Source: Deltaproteobacteria bacterium (GTDB lineage Bacteria > Myxococcota_A > Polyangia > Polyangiales > Ga0077539). Taken from it: a stretch of DNA of 60,150 nucleotides. Made by a program: the position numbers and the translations under genes. The stretch is taken from NCBI GenBank assembly GCA_947477565.1, contig CANJUR010000022.1, positions 1 through 60,150 on the forward strand, written 5' to 3'. Below the pieces are notes generated by a model, which had not been told where the DNA came from, searched no databases, and worked only from the letters and a program-made list of their open reading frames with translations. This document shows, piece after piece, positions 42,787 through 51,731 of the stretch (positions are counted from its first letter, which is position 1; every line of letters begins with the position of its first letter).

Positions 42787-44270
42787 GCGACCATCCCTCC
42801 CTCGACGCACTGCAGGCGCACCTCGCGGTGCCCGCTCCCGCGTTGCAGATGCACCTCGATGGCTGCGCTGACTGCGCCCATCGGTCCAAGCGTCTCGCAG
42901 GCGGCCTCGCGGCGCTCGATGAGGCCCGCCGCCACTCCCCCGCCACACCGCCCTGGGAGCGCCTCGACGAGGCGATCGCCCGTGAAGCGCAGAGCATCGC
43001 CCAGGAGATTCGCGCGGGTCGCCTTCGACCAGCGCCGCGCGTCCCGTCGTGGGCTGCAACCGGCCTCGCGATGGCCGCAGGTTTGGGCCTGCTGCTCGGC
43101 GGACGGGCGCTTTTGCGGTCGCGCGAGGCTCCGGCAGAGGCCCCGATCGCCGTGCGTCGGACACCTGATGCGCCTGCGGTCCCGACGCTCACACCGTACG
43201 AAGGTGTAGTGCTGCTGGCGGCCGGCGGAGCGCGCTACCTCGCACCTGGCGACAACTCCGGCGCGCTGCTCTCCCACACGACGGGGCTGCACGAAGGTGC
43301 CAGCGTAGAGACGCCGACGGACGCCCGCGCGGTCTTCACGGTGCGCGCAGGATGGACCGCGGACGTCCGCGGAGGCTCAGCACTCAAGCTCTCGCTGCTA
43401 CGAACCGAACAGACCACCGTCACGCTGGATCGGGGAGAGATCTCGCTGGTTCCGGCAGCCGGAGAGACGCTGCCCGTGCGGGTTCTGCACGGCGAATGGT
43501 CGGTCGAATCGCACGGCCCGGCGCTCGCTCGCATCGAGTCCACGGTGCTGCGGGTGGTCGTGCTCGCGGGTCGCGTCGAGATCCGCCGCGGCGAGATGGC
43601 ACCACTGAACGTCACCGGTCCGCTCGTCATCGACCTTCCCCTGGATGGCGGCGATCCGATCCGATCGACGATGGCCGCGACGGACCCGACCCCCATCGAC
43701 CTCGGCGCGCTCTCTGCGGAAGGCACCTGGTTCGAGATTCCCACCCTCGATCGCTCGGCGACGCTCTCGCTGCTCAACCACGGTGTCCTACCCACGGCGC
43801 TGGAGTCGGTACGCCTCGCGGGTCCCGGGACGATCCAGGCGCGCGTCGGTCGCTCGGAGATGCGACTCGATCTCGGCGTCGGCAGCACCCCACACTGGTC
43901 GACATTTCGCAGCCCCACCGCACCCGTGGTTGCGCTCAATCGCATCTCCCCGATCGCGCCGGTCGTGGCTCCGCCGGCAGAGGTGGCACCGGGCCTGAGC
44001 TCGGCGGCCTTGCGAGCGGTGTCCAACAGCACCGCCCGACGCATCCAGCACTGTTTCCAGCGCTGCATTGAGACCAACGCGTGTCGTGAGCCCATGGGCG
44101 GCGGAGTGACCTTCGGGGTCTCGGAAGCCGGGCGAGCCACGGTGTCATCGCTCGATTCCTCGCTTGAGGGCGCCCGGCGGTGCCTCGTCAACGACGCCCA
44201 GTTTCTCCCCGTGCCCCGCACCGGCAGCCCGTACGACCTACGCGTCGGTGTCGGTACCAGCGGGCACTGA
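42783..44270 (+). CDS. Anti-sigma factor with zinc-like motif, membrane segment and FecR domain
   Basis: This 495-aa protein starts at the ATG overlapping the sigma stop. The N-terminus has MHLDGCADCAHRS, the HxxxCxxC zinc-finger of the anti-sigma ZAS type, followed by one membrane helix (WAATGLAMAAGLGLLLGG, about residues 89-107). A periplasmic FecR-like domain follows (ALLSHTTGLHEGASVETP, ALKLSLLRTEQTTVTLDRGE, VRVLHGEWSVESHGP). The last 85 residues (RRIQHCFQRCIETNACREP, FGVSEAGRATVSSL) form a separate domain resembling the C-terminal part of AgmX/TonB-like Myxococcota proteins. So it could sense an outer-membrane signal and release the sigma factor. Confidence 0.88.
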   Translation: MSDHPSLDALQAHLAVPAPALQMHLDGCADCAHRSKRLAGGLAALDEARRHSPATPPWERLDEAIAREAQSIAQEIRAGRLRPAPRVPSWAATGLAMAAGLGLLLGGRALLRSREAPAEAPIAVRRTPDAPAVPTLTPYEGVVLLAAGGARYLAPGDNSGALLSHTTGLHEGASVETPTDARAVFTVRAGWTADVRGGSALKLSLLRTEQTTVTLDRGEISLVPAAGETLPVRVLHGEWSVESHGPALARIESTVLRVVVLAGRVEIRRGEMAPLNVTGPLVIDLPLDGGDPIRSTMAATDPTPIDLGALSAEGTWFEIPTLDRSATLSLLNHGVLPTALESVRLAGPGTIQARVGRSEMRLDLGVGSTPHWSTFRSPTAPVVALNRISPIAPVVAPPAEVAPGLSSAALRAVSNSTARRIQHCFQRCIETNACREPMGGGVTFGVSEAGRATVSSLDSSLEGARRCLVNDAQFLPVPRTGSPYDLRVGVGTSGH

Positions 44271-44282
44271 TCGAAACGATCT

Positions 44283-46349
44283 TTACCTTACCTCGTAAAC
44301 AAGTCCCGCAAACACAGCCCTGCCCGGCAGCGGGTATCCTAGAAAGTCCTGGATCGGCGCAGTGATGGCAGCAGCATCACCGATCGGGTTGCAGAGGGCC
44401 TGACTCGCCGTGCGCTGGTCGAGGAGGTTGGTCACCTCCAGCGTGACGCCCCACCCCGCAAACACCCGCGGGGACCAACCCAGCCGCAGGTCGGCCAGCG
44501 CGCGCGCAGGGATGGCCGTGCAGTTCGACCGGTCGAGCCATGCCGATGAAACCGCGGACACCGAGATCGCCGCGCGAGCGCCTCCGAGCCGCCCCTCCAG
44601 GCTCACGGACAGATCCGCCCACGGGACGCCCGGGACGTTGCGACCGCGCTCGACGCCGTCGCCGACGAGCGCGGGATCGAGCACTGCGCCCGCGACGGTC
44701 AACGTCACGTGGTCGCGCCAGCGAACGCGCGCCCCCAACTCGGCGCCGGTGATCGACACCCGTCCGAAGTTCTCCGGGCGAAACCTTCCGGGCCCGACCT
44801 GCACCAGGGCGATGAGATCAGTCGCGTCGCGAAGATAGCCGCCGAGGTCAGCGCTGACCGTCCACGAACCGCGCCGGGTCGCTACCACCAGCGACGCATC
44901 GACGAAGCGCGAGCGCTCCGCTCGCAGCCCAGCATTGCCCACGATCACCCCGCGATCGCCGAAGCGCTCTGGCAGCGTCGGCGCTCGCGCCGCAAGGCCG
45001 CCGTGGAGTCGCAGTTCGAGCCAGGGCGCGAGCGACAAGTGCACACCCACGCGAGGGCTGAGCAGGTTGATCGACTCGCGCTGCGCAGGCGTCTCGTCGG
45101 CGATCGCCTCTGCGACGAGGCCAGCGGAGAACCGCAGCGCCCCGAGCGCGAGCGTTGACTCCAGGCCCGCGGTGAACGCCCGCCGCGACGCGTCTACGAG
45201 AGTCGAACCCGCCCCCGGCACGAAGCCCTCGGCGCGCCCGCGAAGCAGCACCTCGAGGGAGAGACGTTCGCCCCGGCGTCGCGCCCGCACCTCCCCCTGT
45301 GCGCGCCACGAGTCGCTCGTCGCGCGGTAGCCGGTAATCGACACGCCACCCACGGCGCCGCGACCGTCGAAGAGGTCGCCGCGCATGAGGGCGGTGGTCG
45401 AGACCTCGACGTTCCAGACGTCGCGACGCCACGCCCAGGAGCCCCGCGCCAGAAGCCGTCGCTGCTCCTGAAACGGACCCACGACGGCGCTCTCTCCCGG
45501 TCCCGCGACACCGCGGTGGAGCCAGCCGCCGAGCATCAGGAGGCAGCCCATGGAGCGTGACTCGGGGCCGCCCAGGCAGACGCGATAGAGCGCGTCGAGA
45601 GCGTCGCCGCCGTTGTTCACGCGGTCGGTCACACGCCCGGCGGAGAGGCTTCGATTACCGGGCTCGTAATAGGGAAAGTTGCCATCAGTGCCGCGGTAGT
45701 TCGCCGCGAAGAGCATTCGCAGCAGTCCAACGCCCGCACCCGCGCCCGCGGAGACGCGCCTCGCACCAAAGGACCCGACGCCCGCCGCGGCCCACGCAAC
45801 CGGGCGCTCGCCAACGTCCCGCAGGCGCAGGTCGATCGCACCGCCCAGGGACCCGACGCCGAGGCGCACGGGCACCACCCCGCGGTACACGTCCGCTCGC
45901 GCGAGCAGCGCTGGAGGAATGATTGCGAGGTCAACGCCATCGCTCGCCGCGTCGTTGAGCACCACCCCGTCGAGCGCCACCGTGAGGTGCGCCGCCGAGG
46001 CGCCGCGCAACACCAGCGCCTCCGTCGCCAGGTCACCGCCGTTGCGCCGCACGTGCAACCCAGGCGCCTCTTCGATGAGCGAACCGACCCCCGCCGCGAG
46101 ACGTCCACGCTCGGTTAGATCGATGGAAGTACTTGCGCCCAGCGTGTCCGAGGGGTCGTCCCCCGATGGACGCCGCCGAGCCCGGACCGTCGCCGTGGGG
46201 ACAGTGGTCTGCGCCCACGCACCCGAAGCGAGCAGCGTTCCAACGAGCAGCGTTCGTGCAGAGAATCTCAACAAGACCGACGAACCGCGGTGTACCCCGA
46301 GACGATCGCGAATGGACCCCCCGCTCGCGATCTCCTGACTCAGGCGCAC
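44283..46349 (-). CDS. TonB-dependent outer-membrane receptor
   Basis: This 688-aa protein has a signal peptide (ARTLLVGTLLASGAWAQ), a plug domain (VGSLIEEAPGLHVRRNGG, EALVLRGASAAHLTVALDGV, DVYRGVVPVRLGVGSLGGAI) and a C-terminal beta-barrel with alternating aromatic strands ending FAGLVYEVR. It takes up a scarce nutrient such as a siderophore, cobalamin or sugar, powered by TonB/ExbBD, which are not in the window. No riboswitch is seen in the 90 bp upstream. It is convergent with the anti-sigma gene, so a link to that sigma system is only by position. I use the GTG at 46349. Confidence 0.92.
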   Translation of the reverse strand: MRLSQEIASGGSIRDRLGVHRGSSVLLRFSARTLLVGTLLASGAWAQTTVPTATVRARRRPSGDDPSDTLGASTSIDLTERGRLAAGVGSLIEEAPGLHVRRNGGDLATEALVLRGASAAHLTVALDGVVLNDAASDGVDLAIIPPALLARADVYRGVVPVRLGVGSLGGAIDLRLRDVGERPVAWAAAGVGSFGARRVSAGAGAGVGLLRMLFAANYRGTDGNFPYYEPGNRSLSAGRVTDRVNNGGDALDALYRVCLGGPESRSMGCLLMLGGWLHRGVAGPGESAVVGPFQEQRRLLARGSWAWRRDVWNVEVSTTALMRGDLFDGRGAVGGVSITGYRATSDSWRAQGEVRARRRGERLSLEVLLRGRAEGFVPGAGSTLVDASRRAFTAGLESTLALGALRFSAGLVAEAIADETPAQRESINLLSPRVGVHLSLAPWLELRLHGGLAARAPTLPERFGDRGVIVGNAGLRAERSRFVDASLVVATRRGSWTVSADLGGYLRDATDLIALVQVGPGRFRPENFGRVSITGAELGARVRWRDHVTLTVAGAVLDPALVGDGVERGRNVPGVPWADLSVSLEGRLGGARAAISVSAVSSAWLDRSNCTAIPARALADLRLGWSPRVFAGWGVTLEVTNLLDQRTASQALCNPIGDAAAITAPIQDFLGYPLPGRAVFAGLVYEVR

Positions 46350-46439
46350 ACAGAAATTTTTACTGACCCGGCGGCTTTACCAACGCCGTAAACCGTGTGC
46401 GCCACCGAGTAGATAGGCTTTGAAGCAAACGGGTCGAAG

Positions 46440-47306
46440 TCACTCCGTCAGGACAAACGTAAAACAGAACTGCCGCGCCCCAGCGTCGGGTGTGGTCACC
46501 GTCATCGTCGCTTCGCCGCGCGCGTGGGGCAGTTCGAAGCGGTAACCCACGACGCCCTTCCGGTTGACCGCGCGCACGTCCCGCGTGATCTCGGGCTGAC
46601 CGGCAAGGCGCATCGCGAGGTGAGCGGTCACCACCGCGCCCGTGGGAAACCACCCCGCGTCGTCGATGCCGACCGCACCGACGAGCGCCCGTGCGGGCGG
46701 CAAATCGGTGAACCGAAACGTCAGCGCCCCATCGGACTGCGGGTGCGCGTAGATGCACCGAAGCTCTGCACCATCGAAGCGGTGGGGCTCTGCGCGGACA
46801 CGGTTCCACTCGGGGCCGTGACAGCCAAGGACGGCGCCCTCGAGCGGGCACGGGCCGTTGTCCGCGCCACCGACACGCTCCGCCGTCACCCGGGTACCGA
46901 GTTCGTTCGAGGCGTCGAACACCACCCTGGCGAGGTGGTGCTCCATGACGTCCCAGCGCACCGCGCGACCCTCGCGATCGACCGGCGCACCAAGCCCGAA
47001 TCGGCCCAGCAGCGGCGCGAGCCCAGGAGCCTGCGGCGCAACCCCGTAGAGCCGACGCACGCCGTGGAGGTCGTCCATCTGCGGTAGCCCCCATAGCGCC
47101 GGAACAGGCGCCGCCATCGCAACCAACTCAGGCGCCTCGTCGGTCACCACCACGAGGTCGTGCGCACCCGCATCGCGGCGAATCATTCGCACCACGGCCC
47201 GCCGCGGATCGCTCTTCTCTCTCGCCCGTTCGAGGATCCAGAAGGCACCGCCAAGCGCGAGCGCGCCGACGAGCACCCCGACGGCGTCCCTCGCGAGTGA
47301 CCTCAC
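46440..47306 (-). CDS. Single-pass membrane-anchored protein in GT2/AsnB operon
   Basis: This 288-aa protein starts at a GTG overlapping the asnB stop (GTGA). It has one N-terminal membrane helix (VGVLVGALALGGAFWILERA) and a soluble extracytoplasmic domain with VVVTDEAPELVAMAAPVPAL near the start and a beta-sandwich-like C-terminus (ALTFRFTDLPPARALVGAVG, VVTAHLAMRLAG). The N-terminal part resembles segments seen next to membrane glycosyltransferases. No family is recognised. The tight coupling with asparagine synthetase and a GT2 suggests a role in surface glycan or glycolipid assembly. Confidence 0.75.
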   Translation of the reverse strand: MRSLARDAVGVLVGALALGGAFWILERAREKSDPRRAVVRMIRRDAGAHDLVVVTDEAPELVAMAAPVPALWGLPQMDDLHGVRRLYGVAPQAPGLAPLLGRFGLGAPVDREGRAVRWDVMEHHLARVVFDASNELGTRVTAERVGGADNGPCPLEGAVLGCHGPEWNRVRAEPHRFDGAELRCIYAHPQSDGALTFRFTDLPPARALVGAVGIDDAGWFPTGAVVTAHLAMRLAGQPEITRDVRAVNRKGVVGYRFELPHARGEATMTVTTPDAGARQFCFTFVLTE

Positions 47307-49198
47307 GCGGCCTCCAGCCAGCGCCGACGCCAGTGCTCGAGCACGAGCAGGGAGTAGAGCAGCTTGCGGTGATCCCTCTCGCCAGCGAGGTGCTCGCGCA
47401 TCGCCCGCTCCACCACCGCGGGATCAAACCACCCGGTCGCCCGCAGCCGCGCGGGAGTGAGTGTGTCCTGCATGAGTTCTCGCAGCGGACCCCGCAGCCA
47501 GCGCCCCACCGGCGCGCCGAATCCCTTCTTCGGGCGCTCGAGAATGGACTTCGGCACCCTTGCGCCCAGTGCCTTGCGCAGCAGGTACTTCGTCGTCGTC
47601 CCGCGCAGCCGCAGGCGCTCCGGCAGCGCCAGGCAGAAGGTCACCACCTCCGTGTCGAGCAGCGGCGCGCGAGCCTCCAGCGAGACCCGCATCGTCGCGC
47701 GGTCAACCTTCTGCAACACGCCCTCGGAGAGATACACCCCCAGGTAAAATGCCGTCGCCGCGTCGAAGTCCGTGGCCGCCCCGAAGCCCGATGACCGCGC
47801 CGCGTCGAGGCCATGCGCAGCAGCTCCCCGCAGTGCCGGTCCGAGTAGCGTCGGCAGCGTGTCCGGGTCCACCGGCGCGAGCCATCGGGCGTGGCGTTCG
47901 GCCCCGTGGGAGCGCATCCCGTTTGCCATCTGCTGGAGCTTGAACGCCGTAGAGAAGTTCGTGTCCGTGGGAGGGAAGAGACCCGCAAGCGTTCGAAGCA
48001 GACGCCCCGCAGCGGCGCTCGCAGGCAGCCGGGAGAGCACCTGATCGACCACGAAGGTGGGGTAGCCCGCGAGGATCTCGTCGCCGCCATCACCACCGAG
48101 CGCCACGGTGACGTCTCGCCGCGCGAGCCTCGCGAGCATCGTCGTCGGGAGGATCGAACTGTCCGCGTGGGGTTCATCCATCGCGTCGAGGGTCGGTGGT
48201 ACCAGGTCGAGCAGCGCGCGCTCGGTGAGCACCTCGGTGACGTGGTCGGTACCCAGGAAGCGGGCGACCTCCTCGGCGTGGGCACTCTCGTCAAAGGTCG
48301 GGTCGTCGAAGCCGATGGCGAAGGTCTTCACTCGCGGATGCGAGGCCGCCGCGCACGCCGCCACGAAGCTCGAATCGAGCCCGCCACTCAAAAACACCCC
48401 CACGGGAACGTCAGCCACGAGCCGTCGGGAGACCGCTCGCTCGATCCGCCGCGAGAGCTCTTGCGTGAGCTCGCGCTCATCGCCGCGAAGTCGCACCCCT
48501 GTGCGTGGCGTCCACCAGCGATCGAGGACGAGGCCGTTTCGGGCGCTCCAGCGGAGGCGCTCACCGGGGCCGAGTTTGCGCACTTGCGCGAGGATGGAGC
48601 GCGGCTGCGGGACAAACTCATGCACCAGGTACTGCGCCACCGCCGCCGGATCGACCTCCCGGCGCGCGTGCACCTCCGGATGGACGAGCAGCGCGGCGAG
48701 TTCGCTGCCGAAGGCCACTCCCCCGCGGGCGGCGTCGTCACCGAGCGGAGCGTAGTAGAGCGGCTTCTTGCCAAAGCGGTCGCGCACGAGGGTGAGCGTG
48801 CGATCCGGGGCGCTCCAGTGGCCAAACGCGAACATCCCGTGCACCCGATCGAGCGCGGCGTCGCCCCACGCATCGAGCGCGTGCAGCAGCACCTCGGTGT
48901 CCGAGCGCGAGCGGAAGACATACCCGAGGGCGACGAGGTCTTCGCGCAGCGCGGCGAAGTCGTAGATTTCGCCGTTGAAGGTGAGCATCGCGGACTCGTC
49001 CGGCGAGCGCATCGGCTGCGCGGCGAGCGGCGAGAGATCCACGATGGAGAGGCGTCGATGGCCGAAGGTGCAGCCGGGCATCGCGTGCACGCCGTGGCCG
49101 TCGGGTCCGCGGTGCGCGAGGCGGTCCGCCATCGCGCGCACGAGGCTCGCGTCGGGCAGCAGGTCGTCAGGGAGCGCGAGGCCGGCAATGCCGCACAT
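47303..49198 (-). CDS. asnB: Asparagine synthetase (glutamine-hydrolysing), AsnB type
   Basis: This 631-aa enzyme starts at the ATG at 49198 with MCGIAGLAL, so the catalytic nucleophile is Cys2 of the glutaminase domain. Other marks are HRRLSIVDLSPLAAQP, the glutaminase FNGEIYDF, the synthetase VFLSGGLDSSFVAACAA (SGGxDS pyrophosphate loop) and GGDGGDEILAGYP. It makes an amide from a carboxylate and glutamine with ATP. Besides free asparagine, AsnB paralogues in polysaccharide operons amidate uronic acids, and the neighbours here (GT2 upstream by 14 nt, membrane-anchored protein downstream) suggest that possibility. Confidence 0.95.
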   Translation of the reverse strand: MCGIAGLALPDDLLPDASLVRAMADRLAHRGPDGHGVHAMPGCTFGHRRLSIVDLSPLAAQPMRSPDESAMLTFNGEIYDFAALREDLVALGYVFRSRSDTEVLLHALDAWGDAALDRVHGMFAFGHWSAPDRTLTLVRDRFGKKPLYYAPLGDDAARGGVAFGSELAALLVHPEVHARREVDPAAVAQYLVHEFVPQPRSILAQVRKLGPGERLRWSARNGLVLDRWWTPRTGVRLRGDERELTQELSRRIERAVSRRLVADVPVGVFLSGGLDSSFVAACAAASHPRVKTFAIGFDDPTFDESAHAEEVARFLGTDHVTEVLTERALLDLVPPTLDAMDEPHADSSILPTTMLARLARRDVTVALGGDGGDEILAGYPTFVVDQVLSRLPASAAAGRLLRTLAGLFPPTDTNFSTAFKLQQMANGMRSHGAERHARWLAPVDPDTLPTLLGPALRGAAAHGLDAARSSGFGAATDFDAATAFYLGVYLSEGVLQKVDRATMRVSLEARAPLLDTEVVTFCLALPERLRLRGTTTKYLLRKALGARVPKSILERPKKGFGAPVGRWLRGPLRELMQDTLTPARLRATGWFDPAVVERAMREHLAGERDHRKLLYSLLVLEHWRRRWLEAA

Positions 49199-49212
49199 GG
49201 GACGAAGTGCCT

Positions 49213-50214
49213 CTACGGCGCGGGCTTGCTGATCGGGTCGAAGTTGACAGTCTCGCCCACGAGGTAGGTCTTCTTGCCCTGGGACTCGTGGTAGGTGCGA
49301 ATGAGAATCTCGCCGAGCAGTCCCATCAGCAGAAACTGCACTCCGAGCGAGAACAAGAACACCGCGAGCAGCAGCAGCGTCACGGGTTGGAGCCACTCGC
49401 CGGGCCGGTGCAGCACGTGCTCCTTGATGAACTGCGCAACGAAGATGATCGCGGAGAGCGTTCCGGTGGCGCAGAGAGCGAAGGCGGGTCGCCCGAAGAA
49501 GTAGATCGGCTTGGTGGAGTAGCCACCGAGGAAGGTGACTGTCAGCAGGTCGAGCAGCACCTTGAAGACCCGACCGAGGCCGTACTTGCTGACGCCCGCG
49601 CGGCGCGGGTGGTGCGTGACCTCCATCTCCGTGACGCGTGCGCCCGCCCACGATGCGTAGATGGGAATAAACCGATGCATCTCGCCATAGAGCCCGTAGG
49701 GCTCGAGCACCCAGCGGCGGTACGCCTTGAGGGTGCAGCCATAGTCGTGGATGCGCACCCCCGTGACCCACCCGATGAGCCAGTTGGCAATGACGCTCGG
49801 GAGGCGGCGGGTGATGGCCTTGTCCTGACGATTCTTGCGCCAGCCAGACACCACCTCGAAGCCCTGGTCGAGGCGCTCGAGCAGCTTCGGGATGTCCCTG
49901 GGATCGTTTTGCAGGTCGGCGTCGAGGGCCACGATGATCGGGCCGCGCGAGTGGTCGATGCCCGCGGCAATGGCGGCGGTCTGGCCGAAGTTTCGGCGGA
50001 AGCGCACAACCCGTAGCCACGGGCGCAACGCGGCTGCAGCAGTCATCAGGGCGAAGGAGCCGTCGCGTGATCCGTCATCGACGAGCACGGCCTCCGCGGG
50101 CTGCGGCAGCGTCGGCATCGCGGCGTCTAGCGCCTCGAACAGCGCCGGCAGCGACTCTTCTTCATTGAAAACGGGAATGACCAGACTGAGGGCTGGGGTG
50201 CTTGGGGAGACCAT
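49213..50214 (-). CDS. GT2 family glycosyltransferase (DPM1/GtrB/ArnC-like) with C-terminal TM pair
   Basis: This 333-aa protein has the GT2 start LSLVIPVFNEEESLPALFEA, the DxD-type GPIIVALDADLQNDP, and the lipid-facing loop CTLKAYRRWVLEPYGLYGEM with HRFIPIY. Two C-terminal membrane segments (about 240-260 and 280-305) are typical of polyprenyl-phosphate glycosyltransferases. It probably attaches a sugar to undecaprenyl phosphate. The start may be the ATG at 50214 or the GTG at 50220. It is the first gene of the GT2/AsnB operon. Confidence 0.92.
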   Translation of the reverse strand: MVSPSTPALSLVIPVFNEEESLPALFEALDAAMPTLPQPAEAVLVDDGSRDGSFALMTAAAALRPWLRVVRFRRNFGQTAAIAAGIDHSRGPIIVALDADLQNDPRDIPKLLERLDQGFEVVSGWRKNRQDKAITRRLPSVIANWLIGWVTGVRIHDYGCTLKAYRRWVLEPYGLYGEMHRFIPIYASWAGARVTEMEVTHHPRRAGVSKYGLGRVFKVLLDLLTVTFLGGYSTKPIYFFGRPAFALCATGTLSAIIFVAQFIKEHVLHRPGEWLQPVTLLLLAVFLFSLGVQFLLMGLLGEILIRTYHESQGKKTYLVGETVNFDPISKPAP

Positions 50215-50305
50215 CGACACTGGCGCGGTCTATCACAAAACACATCGGGGCCGCGAAGGGACTGTTGATCCCGACGCGACCCCGATGCACCGAGCGAGCG
50301 CTCGA

Positions 50306-51475
50306 TTAGTCGCGCGTGCCGACGTCGGTCGTCGGGGTGGTGCCCGCGTCGCCGGTCGTACTGGGCGCGCCACCGCAGACACCCGAGGGCGCCGTGGCGA
50401 CGGTCGCCGGGGCGATCTGGGCGATCTTCGTAGCGAAGCCGAGGCCCACGCCGATGCCGCCGAGCGGCGAATCGCAAGAGGCGGTCGGGGTGCCCGTGGC
50501 GATGTCCACGAAGCCCTGGATGAGCGGGCCCGCGGCGTCACGGAAGGCCATCAGCGCCGGGATGGTGGTGAGGGCGGTGATGAGGTCGGTCTGCCGGAGG
50601 TAGCCGCCGAGGTTACCGTTGACGCCTTCGGTGGCGCCCGGGGTGACGCGAAGCTGCGTCTGGAAGAGGTCAAGCTGGAGCATCTGGCCCATGAGCGGGA
50701 GCGGCAGCGAGAAGTTGGGCGCGGTCGCGTTGGCGGCCGGCGGGTTCACGCGCAGGCGGCCGTTGACGATGCTGCCCTCGAACTGGAGCTTCGCGGAGTT
50801 GAGGTCGCCCGCCGTGTTGAGCGAGCGGTTGTCCACCGAGTACATCTGCGCGCCCATCTGGATGTTGGCGCAGTTGGCGAACGCGGCGTAGGCGAACGGG
50901 TACACGTTGACGTGCACGGACGGGTCGTTGAGGGACGGGCCGAGGGTCCCGTTGACACCGGTGAGGCGGACGAGAATCAGGAGCTTGCCAGTGTCGATCT
51001 GGTCGTTGAGAAGCGCCTGCACGTTGAGCGACGCCTGAAACTGCATGATCGTCTGCGCGACGTTGGGCAGTTGGTTGTCCACGCCGCCGACGCAGCCGGT
51101 GCCGCCGCCCGCGGTGCCCGCGGCGCAGGTGCCCGTGTTCTGGTCGGGATCGACGGTCGAGAAGTAGTCGCCGTGCGAACAGTCCGCGGCCTGCTGGCTG
51201 GCAGTGCGGCTCGGGGAGTTACGGCCATCGATGTTGAAACCGTAGAAAGCGCGGGTCGTCACGCCCGGCTCGGCGCCTTCGTCGAGGAGGAGGCGGTTGA
51301 TCACATAGTCGTAGGACTGGGCGGCGCCGCCATCGACGGGGGCGGAAGGGGTGTCGGTCGCCACGCCGCCATCGGATCCGGGCGTCGGGGTCGCCTCGCT
51401 GCCGCAACCGGCCGCGAGGCCGCTGATGAGACCGAGCGCTGCGAAGGGAAACAGGATCTTCGTCGAAACTGCCAT
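50306..51475 (-). CDS. Lipoprotein of the FN(I/L)DGR/GVDNQ family, 389 aa
   Basis: I start it at the ATG at 51475, which has AGGAG 8 nt upstream. A signal ends with a lipobox (SGLAAGC), then an Asp/Gly/Pro-rich linker. The mature part shows AFYGFNIDGRNSP, CVGGVDNQLPNVAQ, KLLILVRLTGVNG, LNDPSVHVNVYPF and VNGNLGGYLRQTD in order, with about three cysteine pairs. The same blocks occur, broken by frameshifts, in the pseudogene at 15910-16674. No enzyme motif is visible; a surface-attached protein of unknown function is likely. It diverges from dnaE across 256 bp in which I see no gene. Confidence 0.82.
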   Translation of the reverse strand: MAVSTKILFPFAALGLISGLAAGCGSEATPTPGSDGGVATDTPSAPVDGGAAQSYDYVINRLLLDEGAEPGVTTRAFYGFNIDGRNSPSRTASQQAADCSHGDYFSTVDPDQNTGTCAAGTAGGGTGCVGGVDNQLPNVAQTIMQFQASLNVQALLNDQIDTGKLLILVRLTGVNGTLGPSLNDPSVHVNVYPFAYAAFANCANIQMGAQMYSVDNRSLNTAGDLNSAKLQFEGSIVNGRLRVNPPAANATAPNFSLPLPLMGQMLQLDLFQTQLRVTPGATEGVNGNLGGYLRQTDLITALTTIPALMAFRDAAGPLIQGFVDIATGTPTASCDSPLGGIGVGLGFATKIAQIAPATVATAPSGVCGGAPSTTGDAGTTPTTDVGTRD

Positions 51476-51731
51476 GGGTCGAACTCCTCGTACGATGGTT
51501 GAAGTGCCCGCGGAGCACGCACTTCGTTGTGCGGCCCAATCGGGAAAGCAAGACGCTTCCAGATGGCGGCACGCCGCGCAGGCCGTGAGAACCCGACGAC
51601 GCTTCGAACTCTCTAGCATCGAAACTGACGAGCGTTCAACTGGCGGCGGACGGCCTCATTGCGGCAGTCATGACGCAGGGTTTGAGGCGCGGAAGTTGGG
51701 CGCGAACGCCGTGCGTGCTAGCGCGACACAG

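Noticed and set aside
46350..46439. A cobalamin or other riboswitch before the TonB-dependent receptor
   Set aside because: The gap has only 90 bp and I see neither a B12-box-like sequence nor a matching set of stems.
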